A stretch of 64,000 nt of DNA from Ferrigenium straubiae (GTDB lineage: Bacteria > Pseudomonadota > Gammaproteobacteria > Burkholderiales > Gallionellaceae). Below the pieces are notes generated by a model. It was not told where the DNA came from. It searched no databases and saw nothing but the letters and a program-made list of their open reading frames with translations. Position 1 is the first letter of the stretch. Each line of letters starts with the position of its first letter. This document shows, in pieces, positions 53,940 through 63,198 of the stretch. Location: assembly GCA_019449655.1 (NCBI GenBank), contig JAHQXD010000001.1:1-64000 (forward strand), read 5' to 3'. Made by a program: the position numbers and the translations under genes.

Positions 53940-55907
53940 ATGGAAAATCTCTGGAACGATACGGAAGCAGGCAAGCACAAGGACATCCTCGCGGAGCGAG
54001 TCTATTCGTCGCGCCTGCTCGGTGCGAACACGAACCTGGTGCTGCACGGCGGCGGCAATACCTCGGTCAAGGGTGTCAGCAGGGACATCTTCGGTGAGGA
54101 TATTGAAACGCTGTTCGTCAAGGGCAGTGGCTCCGACCTCGCGACGATAGAAGCAAAAGACTTCGTCGCGGTGCGCCTTGACGCGATGCTCAAGCTGTCG
54201 CGCCTCGAAAAGCTCTCGGACATCGACATGGCGCGCGAGCTCAAGCTCGCCTCGCTCGACCCGGCCGCGCCTGCGCCCTCGGTCGAGGCGATCCTGCATG
54301 CGCTGATCCCGCACCGCTTCGTCGATCACACGCACGCTGATGCAATCGTGACGATCACCAACACGCCCGACGGCGAGGCGCGCATTCGCGAGCTGTTCGG
54401 CGACGAGGTCATCGTGCTGCCCTACGTGATGCCCGGCTTCTACCTCGCAAAGCTGTGCGCCGAAGTGTTCCCGAAGCAGGCGACTCCGCGCACCATCGGC
54501 ATGGTGCTGATGAACCACGGCATCTTCAGCTTTGGCGACACTGCGAAGCAGGCCTATGATCGCATGATCGACCTGGTCGGCCGTGCCGAGGGCTACCTGC
54601 AGAAGCATGCGTCACTGGTGCCATCAACCGGCATCGAGCCGACTGTCGACTGGTCCGGCTTGCCAGAGTTGCGCAAGAAGGTTTCCGCCGCCGCCGGCTT
54701 CCCGATGCTGTTGCGCAGTAATTCCAGCAGCGCCGCGCTGGCCTTTGCGCGTCATTCCAGCATCGCGGAAATCTCGCAGCGCGGCCCCGCGACCCCTGAC
54801 CACATCATCCGCACCAAGCGCCTGCCGCTGCTCGGCCGCGATGTCGAGGCTTACGCTCAGGCGTACAGGAATTATTTCGAGAAAAATTCCGCATCGGCCA
54901 AGGCTCCGCTGACGATGCTCGACCCTGCGCCGCGCGTGATTCTCGATGCGGAGTTCGGGCTCGTCAGCGCGGGCCGTTCGGCGCGCGACGCGCAGATCGT
55001 CGAGGATATTTACCTGCACACGCAGGACATCATCCTGCGCGCCGAAAAGCTCGGCGGCTACCGCGCGCTCGGCGAGGCTCCGCTGTTCAGCATGGAATAC
55101 TGGGACCTGGAGCAGGCCAAGCTGAAGAAGGCCGGTGCGCCGAAGGCGTTCGCGGGCGAAGTCGCGCTGGTGACCGGCGCTGCATCCGGCATCGGCAGGG
55201 CCTGCGTGCAATCATTCCTGAACCGCGGTGCGGCGGTGGTAGGCGTGGACATCAATCCGGCAATCGAGGCTTCATTCGGCAATCGCGCGGACTACCTCGG
55301 CATCACTGCGGACCTGACCTCCTTGCCGGATATCCGGCACGTCATCGAACAGGCCCTGCGCCATTACGGCGGGCTCGATATGCTGGTGCTGAACGCTGGC
55401 GTTTTTCCCGGCGGCAGGAAGATCGCGGCACTGTCCGACGAGGAATGGCGCAAGGTCATGGCGGTCAACCTTGACTCCAACCTGTCCATCATGCGCGAGG
55501 TGCATCCCTTGCTGAAGGCGGCGCCGAGGCATGGCCGCGTGGTGGTGAACGGCTCAAAGAACGTTCCTGCGCCGGGGCCGGGCGCTGTAGCCTATTCAGC
55601 GTCCAAGGCGGCGCTGACCCAGGCAGCGCGCGTCGCCGCACTGGAGTGGGGCGCGGACGGCATCCGGGTCAACGTCGTGCACCCCAACGCGGTGTTCGAC
55701 ACCGGCATCTGGACGCCGGAAGTGCTGGCGCAGCGCGCCGCGCATTACGGCATGAGCGTGGACGACTACAAGCGCAATAACGTGCTGCACGAGGAAGTCA
55801 CCAGCAAGGACGTGGCGGAGCTGATCGCGGAAATGTGCGGCCCCCTGTTCTCAAAAATAACCGGCGCGCAGCTTCCGATCGATGGCGGAAACGAGCGGGT
55901 GATTTGA
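53940..55907 (+). CDS. Bifunctional class II aldolase / short-chain dehydrogenase fusion
   Basis: A 655-aa protein read from ATG 53940, which fits the family N-terminus (MENLWNDTEAGKHKD); ATG 53913 would add nine residues. Residues 1-395 form a class II aldolase/adducin domain (LVLHGGGNTSVKG; Zn ligands in HTHADAIVTI and MNHGIFSFGD). Residues about 415-655 are an SDR (TGAASGIG; YSASK). The architecture is that of rhamnulose-1-phosphate aldolase/alcohol dehydrogenase, but no rhamnose genes are nearby. After mtnP-apt-mtnA it more likely cleaves methylthioribulose-1-phosphate (or the 5-deoxy analogue) to DHAP plus an aldehyde and reduces or oxidises that aldehyde. Confidence 0.88.
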   Translation: MENLWNDTEAGKHKDILAERVYSSRLLGANTNLVLHGGGNTSVKGVSRDIFGEDIETLFVKGSGSDLATIEAKDFVAVRLDAMLKLSRLEKLSDIDMARELKLASLDPAAPAPSVEAILHALIPHRFVDHTHADAIVTITNTPDGEARIRELFGDEVIVLPYVMPGFYLAKLCAEVFPKQATPRTIGMVLMNHGIFSFGDTAKQAYDRMIDLVGRAEGYLQKHASLVPSTGIEPTVDWSGLPELRKKVSAAAGFPMLLRSNSSSAALAFARHSSIAEISQRGPATPDHIIRTKRLPLLGRDVEAYAQAYRNYFEKNSASAKAPLTMLDPAPRVILDAEFGLVSAGRSARDAQIVEDIYLHTQDIILRAEKLGGYRALGEAPLFSMEYWDLEQAKLKKAGAPKAFAGEVALVTGAASGIGRACVQSFLNRGAAVVGVDINPAIEASFGNRADYLGITADLTSLPDIRHVIEQALRHYGGLDMLVLNAGVFPGGRKIAALSDEEWRKVMAVNLDSNLSIMREVHPLLKAAPRHGRVVVNGSKNVPAPGPGAVAYSASKAALTQAARVAALEWGADGIRVNVVHPNAVFDTGIWTPEVLAQRAAHYGMSVDDYKRNNVLHEEVTSKDVAELIAEMCGPLFSKITGAQLPIDGGNERVI

Positions 55908-56224
55908 AACGCACCAGGCTATTACTAGCGCAGCGCAATCCGCAAAGCGCCAATCCGAGGGGCATGTTTTCATACTGCAGGCACCTCCCCGCATAACGGG
56001 GCGGCACTTTGCTGCGCCTGATGCAGTTTTGAGGCTTCACTGACCGCAAACATTGCACTCACCGACAATTGGCCGGAAATCACCCCCATCTGGCCAACCG
56101 TTCATCCCCTGATTTCAACCGCTCATCCGCGTTCCCGCACCTTTCATTCCGGGTGTGTTGGATCAGATGAATGGCTATGGCATTACGTCCCGAGGTTGGT
56201 TAAATTGCGCACGACTTAACGATG

Positions 56225-56339
56225 TTTCAGAAGCTGAAAGTTGGTTTTTTAGGTCTATGTGGCACGGTAGTACGACTTCTCTCTGCTAGGCGCAATGCCT
56301 AGTTTTCCCCTAGGGGCAGGCAACTGCCCCTTTTTTTTT
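56225..56339 (+). ncRNA. Candidate small RNA with three hairpins and terminator
   Basis: Hairpin 1 is TTTCAG-AAG-CTGAAA (56225-56239). Hairpin 2 is CTAGGC-GCAAT-GCCTAG (56286-56302). Hairpin 3 is GGGGCAG-GCAA-CTGCCCC (56313-56330), followed by nine T residues. The element lies in a 680-base gene-free interval, over 300 bases after the nearest stop codon, so it is not obviously that gene's terminator. No convincing promoter was found, and the 5' end is unknown. Confidence 0.4.
56313..56339 (+). terminator. Strong intrinsic terminator
   Basis: A perfect 7-bp GC-rich stem (GGGGCAG 56313-56319, CTGCCCC 56324-56330) with a GCAA tetraloop, followed by an uninterrupted T9 (56331-56339). It ends either the candidate small RNA or a long 3' UTR of the aldolase operon. 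Confidence 0.9.
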
Positions 56340-56587
56340 GTGTCAACTATGAAGCCATGGCCCATCCTCGCCATTGCTACGTCAGTGCATGATCCCTTTG
56401 CATTTCGCACCCGATTATTTTGCCCCGCAATCGCTCGGGGATTTTCCGGCGCATGCGCTTGGGTTTCTATCAACCGTCTGGTAAATTGCAATAGACGGGA
56501 AAAGACGGCGTGAAACGGTTATGCAGTGTGAAAGCCAGGGTTTATGCTGGTTCGATGGGCGTGAATGGATGGAGAAGTGCAGCTTTT

Positions 56588-56662
56588 TGGCGTCCTCGAC
56601 AGGAATCGAACCTGTAATTGACCCTTAGGAGGGGCCGGTTATATCCATTTAACTACGAGGAC
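56588..56662 (-). tRNA. tRNA-Arg (anticodon CCT)
   Basis: Read on the minus strand, the acceptor stem GTCCTCG pairs with CGAGGAC (56592-56598 versus 56656-56662). The D-arm contains TTAAATGGATATAAC, and the anticodon arm is GGCCC-CTCCTAA-GGGTC, giving CCT for AGG codons. The T-arm has GGTTCGATTCC. The discriminator G and an encoded CCA follow (56588-56591). It closely resembles E. coli argW. tRNA-Arg(CCT) genes are frequent integration targets, but no integrase or att-like repeat is visible beside it. Confidence 0.95.
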
Positions 56663-56735
56663 AGGCTGGCTGCGGATGCAGGGTGCGCATTCTAGCCTAA
56701 ACGCCGCTTAATCAGAACCCGATCGGGGGCATGCC

Positions 56736-57911
56736 ATGGAAAAACGCAAATTGCCCGGTACCGTCATCGCGCTCGGCCTGGTCAGTTTCCTGAATGACCT
56801 GGCTTCGGAAATGGTGACGCCGTTCATCCCGATCCTGATCGCCACCGTGCTTGGGGCGGGGCCGGTAATCCTCGGGCTGGTGGAGGGGGCGGCGGATGCG
56901 GCGGCGAGCTTCCTCAAGCTGTGGGCGGGGCGCTATTCGGATACCGGGCAGGGGCGGCGCAAGCAGTTGATGGTGTTCGGCTATGGCTTGTCCAACCTGG
57001 TGCGGCCGCTGCTCGCGCTGGTGTCGAGTTGGGGCGCGTTGCTGCTGCTGCGCAGCTTGGATCGCGCCGGCAAGGGCCTGCGCAATGCGCCGCGCGACGC
57101 GTTGCTCGCGGATAGCGCGCATTCCGATATCCATGGTTTCGCCTACGGTTTCCACCGCGCAATGGACAACGCCGGGGCGCTGGGCGGTACACTGCTCGCC
57201 GTTGCCGCGTTGAGCTGGCTGCACTGGTCGGTGAGTGAGGTGATCCTGTGGTCGGCCGTGCCAGGCGTGCTTGTGTTGCTGGTGCTGGTGTTCGGCGTAC
57301 ACGAAACGCCGCGCCCGGAAGTGCCGCAGCAGAAGCCGCAGGCGCCGCTGGCGTGGGCCGTGCTGTCACCCAACATGCGCCGCTATCTGTGGGTGCTGGT
57401 GCTGTTCACCTTCGCGCGCGTCTCGGAAAGTTTCATCCTGCTGCGCGGCAACGAGTTGGGTATGAGCGTGGTGCAGTTGCTGCTGCTGTGGGCGGCGCTG
57501 AACCTCGTCAAATCCGCTGCCTCGCTGCTCGGCGGGCGCATGGCGGATGAGTTCGGCAGGCGCCGCCTGACCATGATTAGCTGGTCAGGCTACGCCGCAG
57601 GTTTTGTGGCGCTCAGCCTGGTCGAACAGGGCAGCGCGCTATGGGCCTGCACCCTGCTGTATGGCTTGCTGGCCGGCATGGGTGAAGGCTCGGAACGCGC
57701 GTTGATCAGCCTGTATGCCGACGAACGCGAGCGCGGCACGGCGTTCGGCTGGTATCATCTCGCCGTCGGCCTGAGCGCCATTCCCGCCGGGCTGTTGTTC
57801 GGCACGATATGGCATTACTGGAACGCCGGTGCCGCATTTCTCTTTGCCGGGGCGTTGGCGTTGCTGTGCGCGCTGTTGTTGCGCTTCTGGCGTTTCAACG
57901 ATCCGGCGTGA
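56736..57911 (+). CDS. MFS transporter
   Basis: A 391-aa inner-membrane protein with about 12 helices and the major-facilitator interdomain signature (GRRKQLMVFGYGL after helix 2-3, and GGRMADEFGRRRLTM in the second half). A loop RSLDRAGKGLRNAPRDALLAD with several charged residues is conserved in a subgroup of uncharacterised bacterial MFS proteins. The substrate cannot be assigned. It stands alone between tRNA-Arg and uup. Confidence 0.9.
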   Translation: MEKRKLPGTVIALGLVSFLNDLASEMVTPFIPILIATVLGAGPVILGLVEGAADAAASFLKLWAGRYSDTGQGRRKQLMVFGYGLSNLVRPLLALVSSWGALLLLRSLDRAGKGLRNAPRDALLADSAHSDIHGFAYGFHRAMDNAGALGGTLLAVAALSWLHWSVSEVILWSAVPGVLVLLVLVFGVHETPRPEVPQQKPQAPLAWAVLSPNMRRYLWVLVLFTFARVSESFILLRGNELGMSVVQLLLLWAALNLVKSAASLLGGRMADEFGRRRLTMISWSGYAAGFVALSLVEQGSALWACTLLYGLLAGMGEGSERALISLYADERERGTAFGWYHLAVGLSAIPAGLLFGTIWHYWNAGAAFLFAGALALLCALLLRFWRFNDPA

Positions 57912-57981
57912 TTTTCATCAAATGGTTTTCGGTCGGTTTTTTTTCAATCAATCAAGATACTTCAACAAGTAGTTTTCACTT

Positions 57982-59895
57982 ATGCCAATCATCACATTAG
58001 ACAAGGCCTGCCTTGCATTCGGGCACGTCGCGCTGCTCGACCACGCCGATTTCCAGCTTGACGAGGGCGAACGCGTCGGCCTGATCGGGCGCAACGGCGG
58101 CGGCAAGTCGAGCCTGATGCGAGTGCTGGCCGGCCAAGCGAATCTGGATGACGGGCTGGTGTGGTGCGCACCGACTGCGCGTATCTGCTATGTCAGCCAG
58201 GAGCCGGTGCTGGGGGCGGATGACACGGTGTTCGATGCGGTGGCGCAGGGGCTGGGCGGCATCCAGAAGCTGCTGCACGATTACCACCATGTGTCGCATC
58301 AGATATCCGAGCCGGATGCGGACGTGGATAAACTGCTGGAACAGATGCAGCACCTGCAGACCCAACTGGAAGCACAAGACGGCTGGTCGATCCAGGCGCG
58401 CATCGAGACCACCATTGCAAAGCTCGACCTGGAGGCCGACAAGCGCGTCGGTGAACTATCTGGTGGGCAGCGCAAACGCGTGGCACTGGCGCAGGCGCTG
58501 GTGGCCGAGCCGGACGTGCTGATCCTCGACGAGCCGACCAACCATCTGGATTTCGCGTCGATCGAATGGCTCGAAGGCCTGCTGAACAATTTCGGCGGTG
58601 CGGTGCTGTTCGTCACGCACGACCGCCGTTTTCTCGACAACGTCGCGACGCGCATCATCGAGCTGGATCGCGGCAAGCTGGCGGGTTTCCCCGGCAACTT
58701 CTCCGCCTATCAGGCGATCAAGGAGCGCATGCTGGCGGACGAGGCGGTGGTGAATGCCAAGTTCGACAAAGTGCTGGCGCAGGAAGAAGTGTGGATACGC
58801 CAGGGCGTCAAGGCGCGCCGCACGCGCAACGAAGGCCGTGTGCTGCGTCTCGAACAGTTGCGCCGCGAGCGTGCGGCGCGGCGCGAGAAACTCGGCAAGG
58901 TCGAGATGAGCGTGGATGCCGGCGAGCGCTCCGGCAAGCTGGTCGCGGAACTCGTCAATGTCAGCAAGTCGTATGGCGCGCGCAAAATTATCGACGATTT
59001 CTCCTGCCGCATTCAGCGCGGCGACAAGATCGGCCTGCTCGGTCCGAACGGTGCGGGAAAGAGCACGCTGCTCAAGATCATCCTCGGCGAGTTGCAGCCG
59101 GACAGCGGGCAGGTGAAGCTCGGCACCAAGATTGCGGTGGCGTATTTCGACCAGTTGCGCGAACAACTGAATGACGAAGCGACGCTCGCCGATACCATCA
59201 GCCAGGGTTCTGATTTTGTCGAGATCGGCGGACAGAAGAAGCACGTCATCAGCTATCTCGGCGATTTCCTGTTCGCGCCGGAACGTGCGCGTTCGCCGGT
59301 CAAAAGCTGCTCAGGCGGCGAGCGCAACCGCCTGCTGCTGGCGCGGCTGTTCACCCAGCCCGCCAACGTGCTGGTGCTCGACGAGCCGACCAACGACCTC
59401 GACATCGAGACGCTGGAGCTTCTTGAAGAGTTGCTTTCCAGTTACGAGGGCACGCTGTTCCTGGTCAGCCACGACCGCGCGTTTCTCGACAACGTGGTGA
59501 CGCAGGTGATCGCCTTCGAGGGCGATGGCAAGCTGATCGAATACGCCGGCGGCTACGAGGACTGGGTGCGCGTGAAGAAATATCAGGCGGGTGTGGCGGC
59601 CGTCAAACCCGCCGCCACGCCGCCGCGCGCCGCAGAGGTCAAGGTTGAGAAAGCCAAACCTGCCAGCAAGCTCGGCTTCAAGGAGGCGCGCGAACTGGAA
59701 GAGTTGCCGAAACGCATCGAGGCCCTGGAGCGCGAGCAGAGCGACATCGCCGCGCATTTCGCCGACGGCAGCATCTTCAGCAGCGATCCTAAACGCGCCA
59801 AGCAGTTGCAGGCGCGCAATGAGGAAATCGAGGTGGAAATCGCGGCGGCATTGGAGCGCTGGGAAGAGCTGGAGCGGCGTTCTTCAGCCCTGTAA
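57982..59895 (+). CDS. uup: ABC-F family ATPase Uup
   Basis: A 637-aa cytosolic protein with two ATP-binding cassettes. Walker A motifs are GRNGGGKS and GPNGAGKST, signatures LSGGQRKRVALAQAL and CSGGERNRLLLARLF, with Walker B/DEPTNHLD and DEPTNDLD. A linker with basic helices (about 240-300) separates the cassettes, and a C-terminal coiled-coil domain (about 560-637) defines Uup. ABC-F proteins act on ribosomes; Uup also affects branched DNA intermediates. Confidence 0.95.
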   Translation: MPIITLDKACLAFGHVALLDHADFQLDEGERVGLIGRNGGGKSSLMRVLAGQANLDDGLVWCAPTARICYVSQEPVLGADDTVFDAVAQGLGGIQKLLHDYHHVSHQISEPDADVDKLLEQMQHLQTQLEAQDGWSIQARIETTIAKLDLEADKRVGELSGGQRKRVALAQALVAEPDVLILDEPTNHLDFASIEWLEGLLNNFGGAVLFVTHDRRFLDNVATRIIELDRGKLAGFPGNFSAYQAIKERMLADEAVVNAKFDKVLAQEEVWIRQGVKARRTRNEGRVLRLEQLRRERAARREKLGKVEMSVDAGERSGKLVAELVNVSKSYGARKIIDDFSCRIQRGDKIGLLGPNGAGKSTLLKIILGELQPDSGQVKLGTKIAVAYFDQLREQLNDEATLADTISQGSDFVEIGGQKKHVISYLGDFLFAPERARSPVKSCSGGERNRLLLARLFTQPANVLVLDEPTNDLDIETLELLEELLSSYEGTLFLVSHDRAFLDNVVTQVIAFEGDGKLIEYAGGYEDWVRVKKYQAGVAAVKPAATPPRAAEVKVEKAKPASKLGFKEARELEELPKRIEALEREQSDIAAHFADGSIFSSDPKRAKQLQARNEEIEVEIAAALERWEELERRSSAL

Positions 59896-60221
59896 CATTG
59901 GGCCATCGTTATCTGTGAAACACGAGTTTCGGCAGATAATTCAACTCCTGAGTATCCACACTCGCATCTTTACCTGATAGTTTGAGCGATGAATCTGGTT
60001 TTCCGTTAAGGTGTTTTCAGCCGGAAAATGCGGGTTTTTCAGTATTTCGGCTTTCTCCCAACCCCTGCAACATAGGCGTGCTGCCTGCATCGTCCCGGTA
60101 GTGCGAGCAATTTCCGGACCGGCACAGAAACCGGCAGCCCTGCGTCGCTCGCTTGGCTCAATCCGGATTCCATGTGCGCATCTGGAGCGACTCCTGCCAT
60201 GCATGCCCAAAGGAGAACGCA
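59896..60221. other. Intergenic region upstream of the pilin operon
   Basis: A hairpin just after uup (TTATCTG 59910-59916 with CAGATAA 59934-59940, plus inner GAAAC/GTTTC) may end that transcript, though no T-tract follows. The rest is non-coding and probably contains the promoter of the minor-pilin operon, but I cannot place -35 and -10 boxes with confidence. No c-di-GMP riboswitch motif was found here. Confidence 0.45.
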
Positions 60222-60620
60222 ATGAAAATACAAAAAGGTTTCAGCCTGATCGAATTGATGATCGCCGTCGTGATTGTCGGCATTCTTGCCGCAGTGGCTT
60301 TCCCCAGCTACCAGAATTATGTCGTCAAAAGCAATCGGGCGGCTGCACAGGCTTTCATGGTGGATGCAGCGAGCCGCGAGAAGCAATATTTGCTCGACGC
60401 TCGCAGTTACGTGAGTGTGGCTGACAACAGCGGTTTTTCTGCCTTGGGCATGACCGTACCGGGCGATGTTGGCAAGCACTACACCATTGCAATCTCTGCA
60501 CCGGCAGCAACGCCGCCGTCCTTTACTATCACCGCCACCCCGACCAGCAGCCAGCAGACGGCTGATGGCGCATTGACCTTGACCAGCGACGGCACCAAAG
60601 GTCCCAGCGGCAAGTGGTAA
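60222..60620 (+). CDS. pilE: Type IV pilus minor pilin PilE
   Basis: A 132-aa type IV prepilin. The short leader MKIQKG is followed by the PilD cleavage site G/F and the hydrophobic helix FSLIELMIAVVIVGILAAVA with Glu5. The PSYQNYVVKSNRAAAQAFM segment is typical of PilE-type minor pilins. ATG 60222 is preceded by AAAGGAGAA. It leads an operon continuing through fimT, pilV, pilW, pilX and pilY1, which prime pilus assembly and adhesion. Confidence 0.93.
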   Translation: MKIQKGFSLIELMIAVVIVGILAAVAFPSYQNYVVKSNRAAAQAFMVDAASREKQYLLDARSYVSVADNSGFSALGMTVPGDVGKHYTIAISAPAATPPSFTITATPTSSQQTADGALTLTSDGTKGPSGKW

Positions 60621-60622
60621 AC

Positions 60623-61093
60623 ATGAAAAAAATGCACTCGGCCGAATCCGGCTTCACCCTCACCGAGCTTCTGGTGGTCGTGGCGGTACTGGGCATTCTG
60701 GCGGCTGTTGCCGTACCCAGCTTCCAATCGCTGACCCAGAACCAGCAGGTGAAAAATGCGAGCTTCGAATTGTTCTCCAGCCTCAGCCTGGCAAGAAGCG
60801 AGGCCATCAAGCGCAATGGCAATGTCACGGTGACGCCGATCGATGTTAACGATTGGGGGAAGGGTTGGGCGATAGCATCATCTGGAGAAACCATCAAATC
60901 GCAGGGAGCGCTGAAAGGGGTATCCGTAGTCGCGGCCGGCACACCCGCCAGCGTGGTTTACGCAAGGACCGGCCGGGCAAGCGCGTCGGTGTCCTTTCAA
61001 ATGGATGTTACGCCTGCGAATCCGGACATTCGCCGCTGCATCAAGATCGAACTGAGCGGGATGCCGCGCACCCTCAAGGGAGCCTGCTCATGA
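60623..61093 (+). CDS. fimT: Minor pilin FimT/GspH family
   Basis: A 156-aa prepilin-like protein. The leader ends SG/FTLTELLVVVAVLGILAAVAV with the required Glu5, and the ARSEAIKRNGNVTVTP block is typical of FimT/GspH. It starts at ATG 60623, two bases after pilE (a GTG at 60614 would overlap pilE). The stop overlaps the pilV start. FimT has been linked to DNA binding in transformation and to pilus initiation. Confidence 0.92.
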   Translation: MKKMHSAESGFTLTELLVVVAVLGILAAVAVPSFQSLTQNQQVKNASFELFSSLSLARSEAIKRNGNVTVTPIDVNDWGKGWAIASSGETIKSQGALKGVSVVAAGTPASVVYARTGRASASVSFQMDVTPANPDIRRCIKIELSGMPRTLKGACS

Positions 61094-61662
61094 GCGCTTT
61101 CAGAAACGCCGGTTTCAGTTTGATCGAGGTGCTGGTCACCATCCTGATCCTGATGGTTGGATTGCTGGGGCTGGCCGGATTGCAGGGCCGCGCCGTGACT
61201 GCACAGATGGAAGCCTATCAGCGCTCGCAGGCGCTGATCCTGCTGAAGGATATGGGTGACCGGATCAGCGCCAACCGTCATAACGCCACCGCTTACATTA
61301 CCAATGCGAGTGGTGTGACTCCCGCACCGCGCGGAACAGGATTTAATGGTTCTGCCGTGCAGGACTGTTCCGGTTTTACCGGTAGCAGTCTTGACCTGTG
61401 CGAATGGCACAATGCGCTGCTGGGCGCGGCGGAAACGCAGGGCGGCGCCAATGTCGGAGCGATGATAGGTGCGCGCGGTTGTGTTTATCAAGTCACGGTA
61501 CCGGCAAGCGGCGTTGCCGGGGAATATCTGGTTGCCGTTGCCTGGCAGGGGTTCAACAGCACTGCAACCCCCGCTGTAGATTGCGGGAGCGGTCAGTATG
61601 GCGATGAGGCGAAGCGCCGAGTGGTTACGCTGCCGGTTGCGATTGCGGACTTGGCGCCATGA
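61090..61662 (+). CDS. pilV: Minor pilin PilV
   Basis: A 190-aa prepilin with the site AG/FSLIEVLVTILILMVGLLGLAGLQ characteristic of PilV. ATG 61090 overlaps the fimT stop (ATGA) and the 3' end overlaps pilW by four bases. PilV forms part of the pilus-tip priming complex with PilW, PilX and PilY1. Confidence 0.93.
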   Translation: MSAFRNAGFSLIEVLVTILILMVGLLGLAGLQGRAVTAQMEAYQRSQALILLKDMGDRISANRHNATAYITNASGVTPAPRGTGFNGSAVQDCSGFTGSSLDLCEWHNALLGAAETQGGANVGAMIGARGCVYQVTVPASGVAGEYLVAVAWQGFNSTATPAVDCGSGQYGDEAKRRVVTLPVAIADLAP

Positions 61663-62699
61663 ACTACTCCATCCGCACATGTGCTCTCGCAAACCGGCAA
61701 ACCCAACGCGGCCTGTCGCTGGTCGAGTTGATGATTTCCATCACCATCGGCCTGCTCATTCTTTCGTCCATGGCTACTTTGTTCAGCAACCAGAGCAAGA
61801 CGCGCAGCGAACTGGATAAATCGAATCGCATGATCGACAACGGGCGTTACGCTTTGGATGTGTTGTCAGAAAATCTCCGGGTAGCCGGTTTTTATGGGGA
61901 GCTTGACCCATCCTCAACTGCCCTGCCAGCCAGCATTACCGATCCCTGCTCAACCACACCGGCGGACATGGCAGGTGCAATTCGCCTGCATGTAGGGGGC
62001 TATAACGCCGCTACGGCCAGCTCGGCCATCGCAAGCCCGCCTTGCGGCCTGACTTCCGCATCGCTTAAAGCCGGCAGCGACATCCTGGTGTTGCGCCGCG
62101 CGGACACCTCCGACCCGATTGCACAGGGTTCTGCAACGGATGGCATTCACTACATTCAAGTGTCGAATTGCCAATATGAGGTTGGTACGCCATTCATCAT
62201 TGCCAACGCTGCAGCCAGTTTCAACCTGAGCCAGCGCAATTGCACCGCAGCCAACAACGCACCTTTTGCCAATGTGCGGCGATTTATCGTGCAGACCTAT
62301 TTCGTTTCGCCCAATAACAATGGCTCCGACGGAATTCCTACCCTGAAGCGCAGGGAGCTTGATCCGGCTGGTACGGGCGCATTTGTTACCACGCCCCTGG
62401 TTGAGGGTATCGAGTACCTCCAGGTTGAGTATGGTCAGGACACCAATAACGATGGCGTGGCCGACAGCTATGCCCAGACCTGTGCGGATGTTACATGCTG
62501 GTCGAATATCGTCTCGGTAAAACTTAACATCATCGCCAGGAATACCGAGACGACGGCGAGTTACACCGATGCCAAAACCTATTCCCTCGGTCTGGCCGGA
62601 AGCTACACCCCCGCAGGCGGCGATCGCAATTACAAACGCCATGCCTATACCCAGGTGGTTCGCCTGGTTAACCCGGCGAGCCGGAGAGAATCACCATGA
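61659..62699 (+). CDS. pilW: Minor pilin PilW
   Basis: A 346-aa protein. A longer leader (about 18 residues) precedes RG/LSLVELMISITIGLLIL. The conserved NRMIDNGRYALDVLSENLRVAGFYGE segment is diagnostic of PilW, and a large C-terminal domain with several cysteines follows. Overlaps of four bases with both neighbours indicate tight co-translation. Confidence 0.93.
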   Translation: MNYSIRTCALANRQTQRGLSLVELMISITIGLLILSSMATLFSNQSKTRSELDKSNRMIDNGRYALDVLSENLRVAGFYGELDPSSTALPASITDPCSTTPADMAGAIRLHVGGYNAATASSAIASPPCGLTSASLKAGSDILVLRRADTSDPIAQGSATDGIHYIQVSNCQYEVGTPFIIANAAASFNLSQRNCTAANNAPFANVRRFIVQTYFVSPNNNGSDGIPTLKRRELDPAGTGAFVTTPLVEGIEYLQVEYGQDTNNDGVADSYAQTCADVTCWSNIVSVKLNIIARNTETTASYTDAKTYSLGLAGSYTPAGGDRNYKRHAYTQVVRLVNPASRRESP

Positions 62700-63181
62700 T
62701 CAGTAAACAACACGGCAGTACCTTATTGGTGGCGCTCGTCATGCTGGTGCTGCTGACCCTGATTGCGCTTTCCGCAATGAATGCCACCACCACCAGCATT
62801 CAGGTGGTCGGTAATGCGCAATTCCGCGAAGAAGCCAACGCTGCTGGGCAACGGGCGATAGAGACCGTTGTCAGCAACAGCAACTTTCAGACGGTTGTAC
62901 CATCGCCGCAAAACATCGATATCAACCGGGATGGCACTAATGATTACGCGGTTACGTTCAACCCCGCTCCCAGATGCGTTTCGTATATCCCTGTCGCCAC
63001 CACGGATACCAATGTCCCTGCGATATGTTTCGGCTCGATAGGCGCGGTTTGTTATTGGACAGTCTGGGATATCACCGCGGTGGTGACCGACCTGCATGGT
63101 TCCGGTGCAACAGCCACCATCCATCAGGGTATCAGAACGATCGCCGGCCTGAATACTGCTTTGGCTCAATGTGGCGTTTGA
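62696..63181 (+). CDS. pilX: Minor pilin-associated protein PilX
   Basis: A 161-aa protein with the PilX N-terminus (KQHGSTLLVALVMLVLLTLIALSAMNATTTSIQVVGN). It lacks the classical G/F-E5 prepilin site but keeps the hydrophobic helix, as in other PilX members. It starts in overlap with pilW and is followed 17 bases later by pilY1. Confidence 0.92.
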   Translation: MISKQHGSTLLVALVMLVLLTLIALSAMNATTTSIQVVGNAQFREEANAAGQRAIETVVSNSNFQTVVPSPQNIDINRDGTNDYAVTFNPAPRCVSYIPVATTDTNVPAICFGSIGAVCYWTVWDITAVVTDLHGSGATATIHQGIRTIAGLNTALAQCGV

Positions 63182-63198
63182 TTTGATTGGAGGCTGTC

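Larger units (their letters stand above)
55908..56587. other. Long non-coding interval between the aldolase fusion and tRNA-Arg
   Basis: No protein-coding region is convincing here. The centre (56225-56339) contains three consecutive hairpins ending in an intrinsic terminator, listed as a possible small RNA. Bases 55908-56215 contain no feature I recognise. Bases 56340-56587 contain only a weak hairpin (CCCCGCAATCGCTCGGGG, about 56422) ahead of the tRNA 3' end. Confidence 0.5.

Noticed and set aside
53940..55907. Annotation of the fusion as a rhamnose-degradation enzyme
   Set aside because: The architecture fits, but there are no rhamnose isomerase, kinase, transporter or regulator genes nearby, whereas three MTA-salvage genes are. 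The substrate is left open.
56588..56662. tRNA-Arg as the attachment site of a genomic island
   Set aside because: No integrase, no direct repeat of the tRNA 3' end and no foreign-looking block is visible within the window on either side.
60060..60200. Possible second c-di-GMP riboswitch before the pilin operon
   Set aside because: The receptor (GCAAAGCC-like) and GAAA-capped stem are not present in order, so there is no support.
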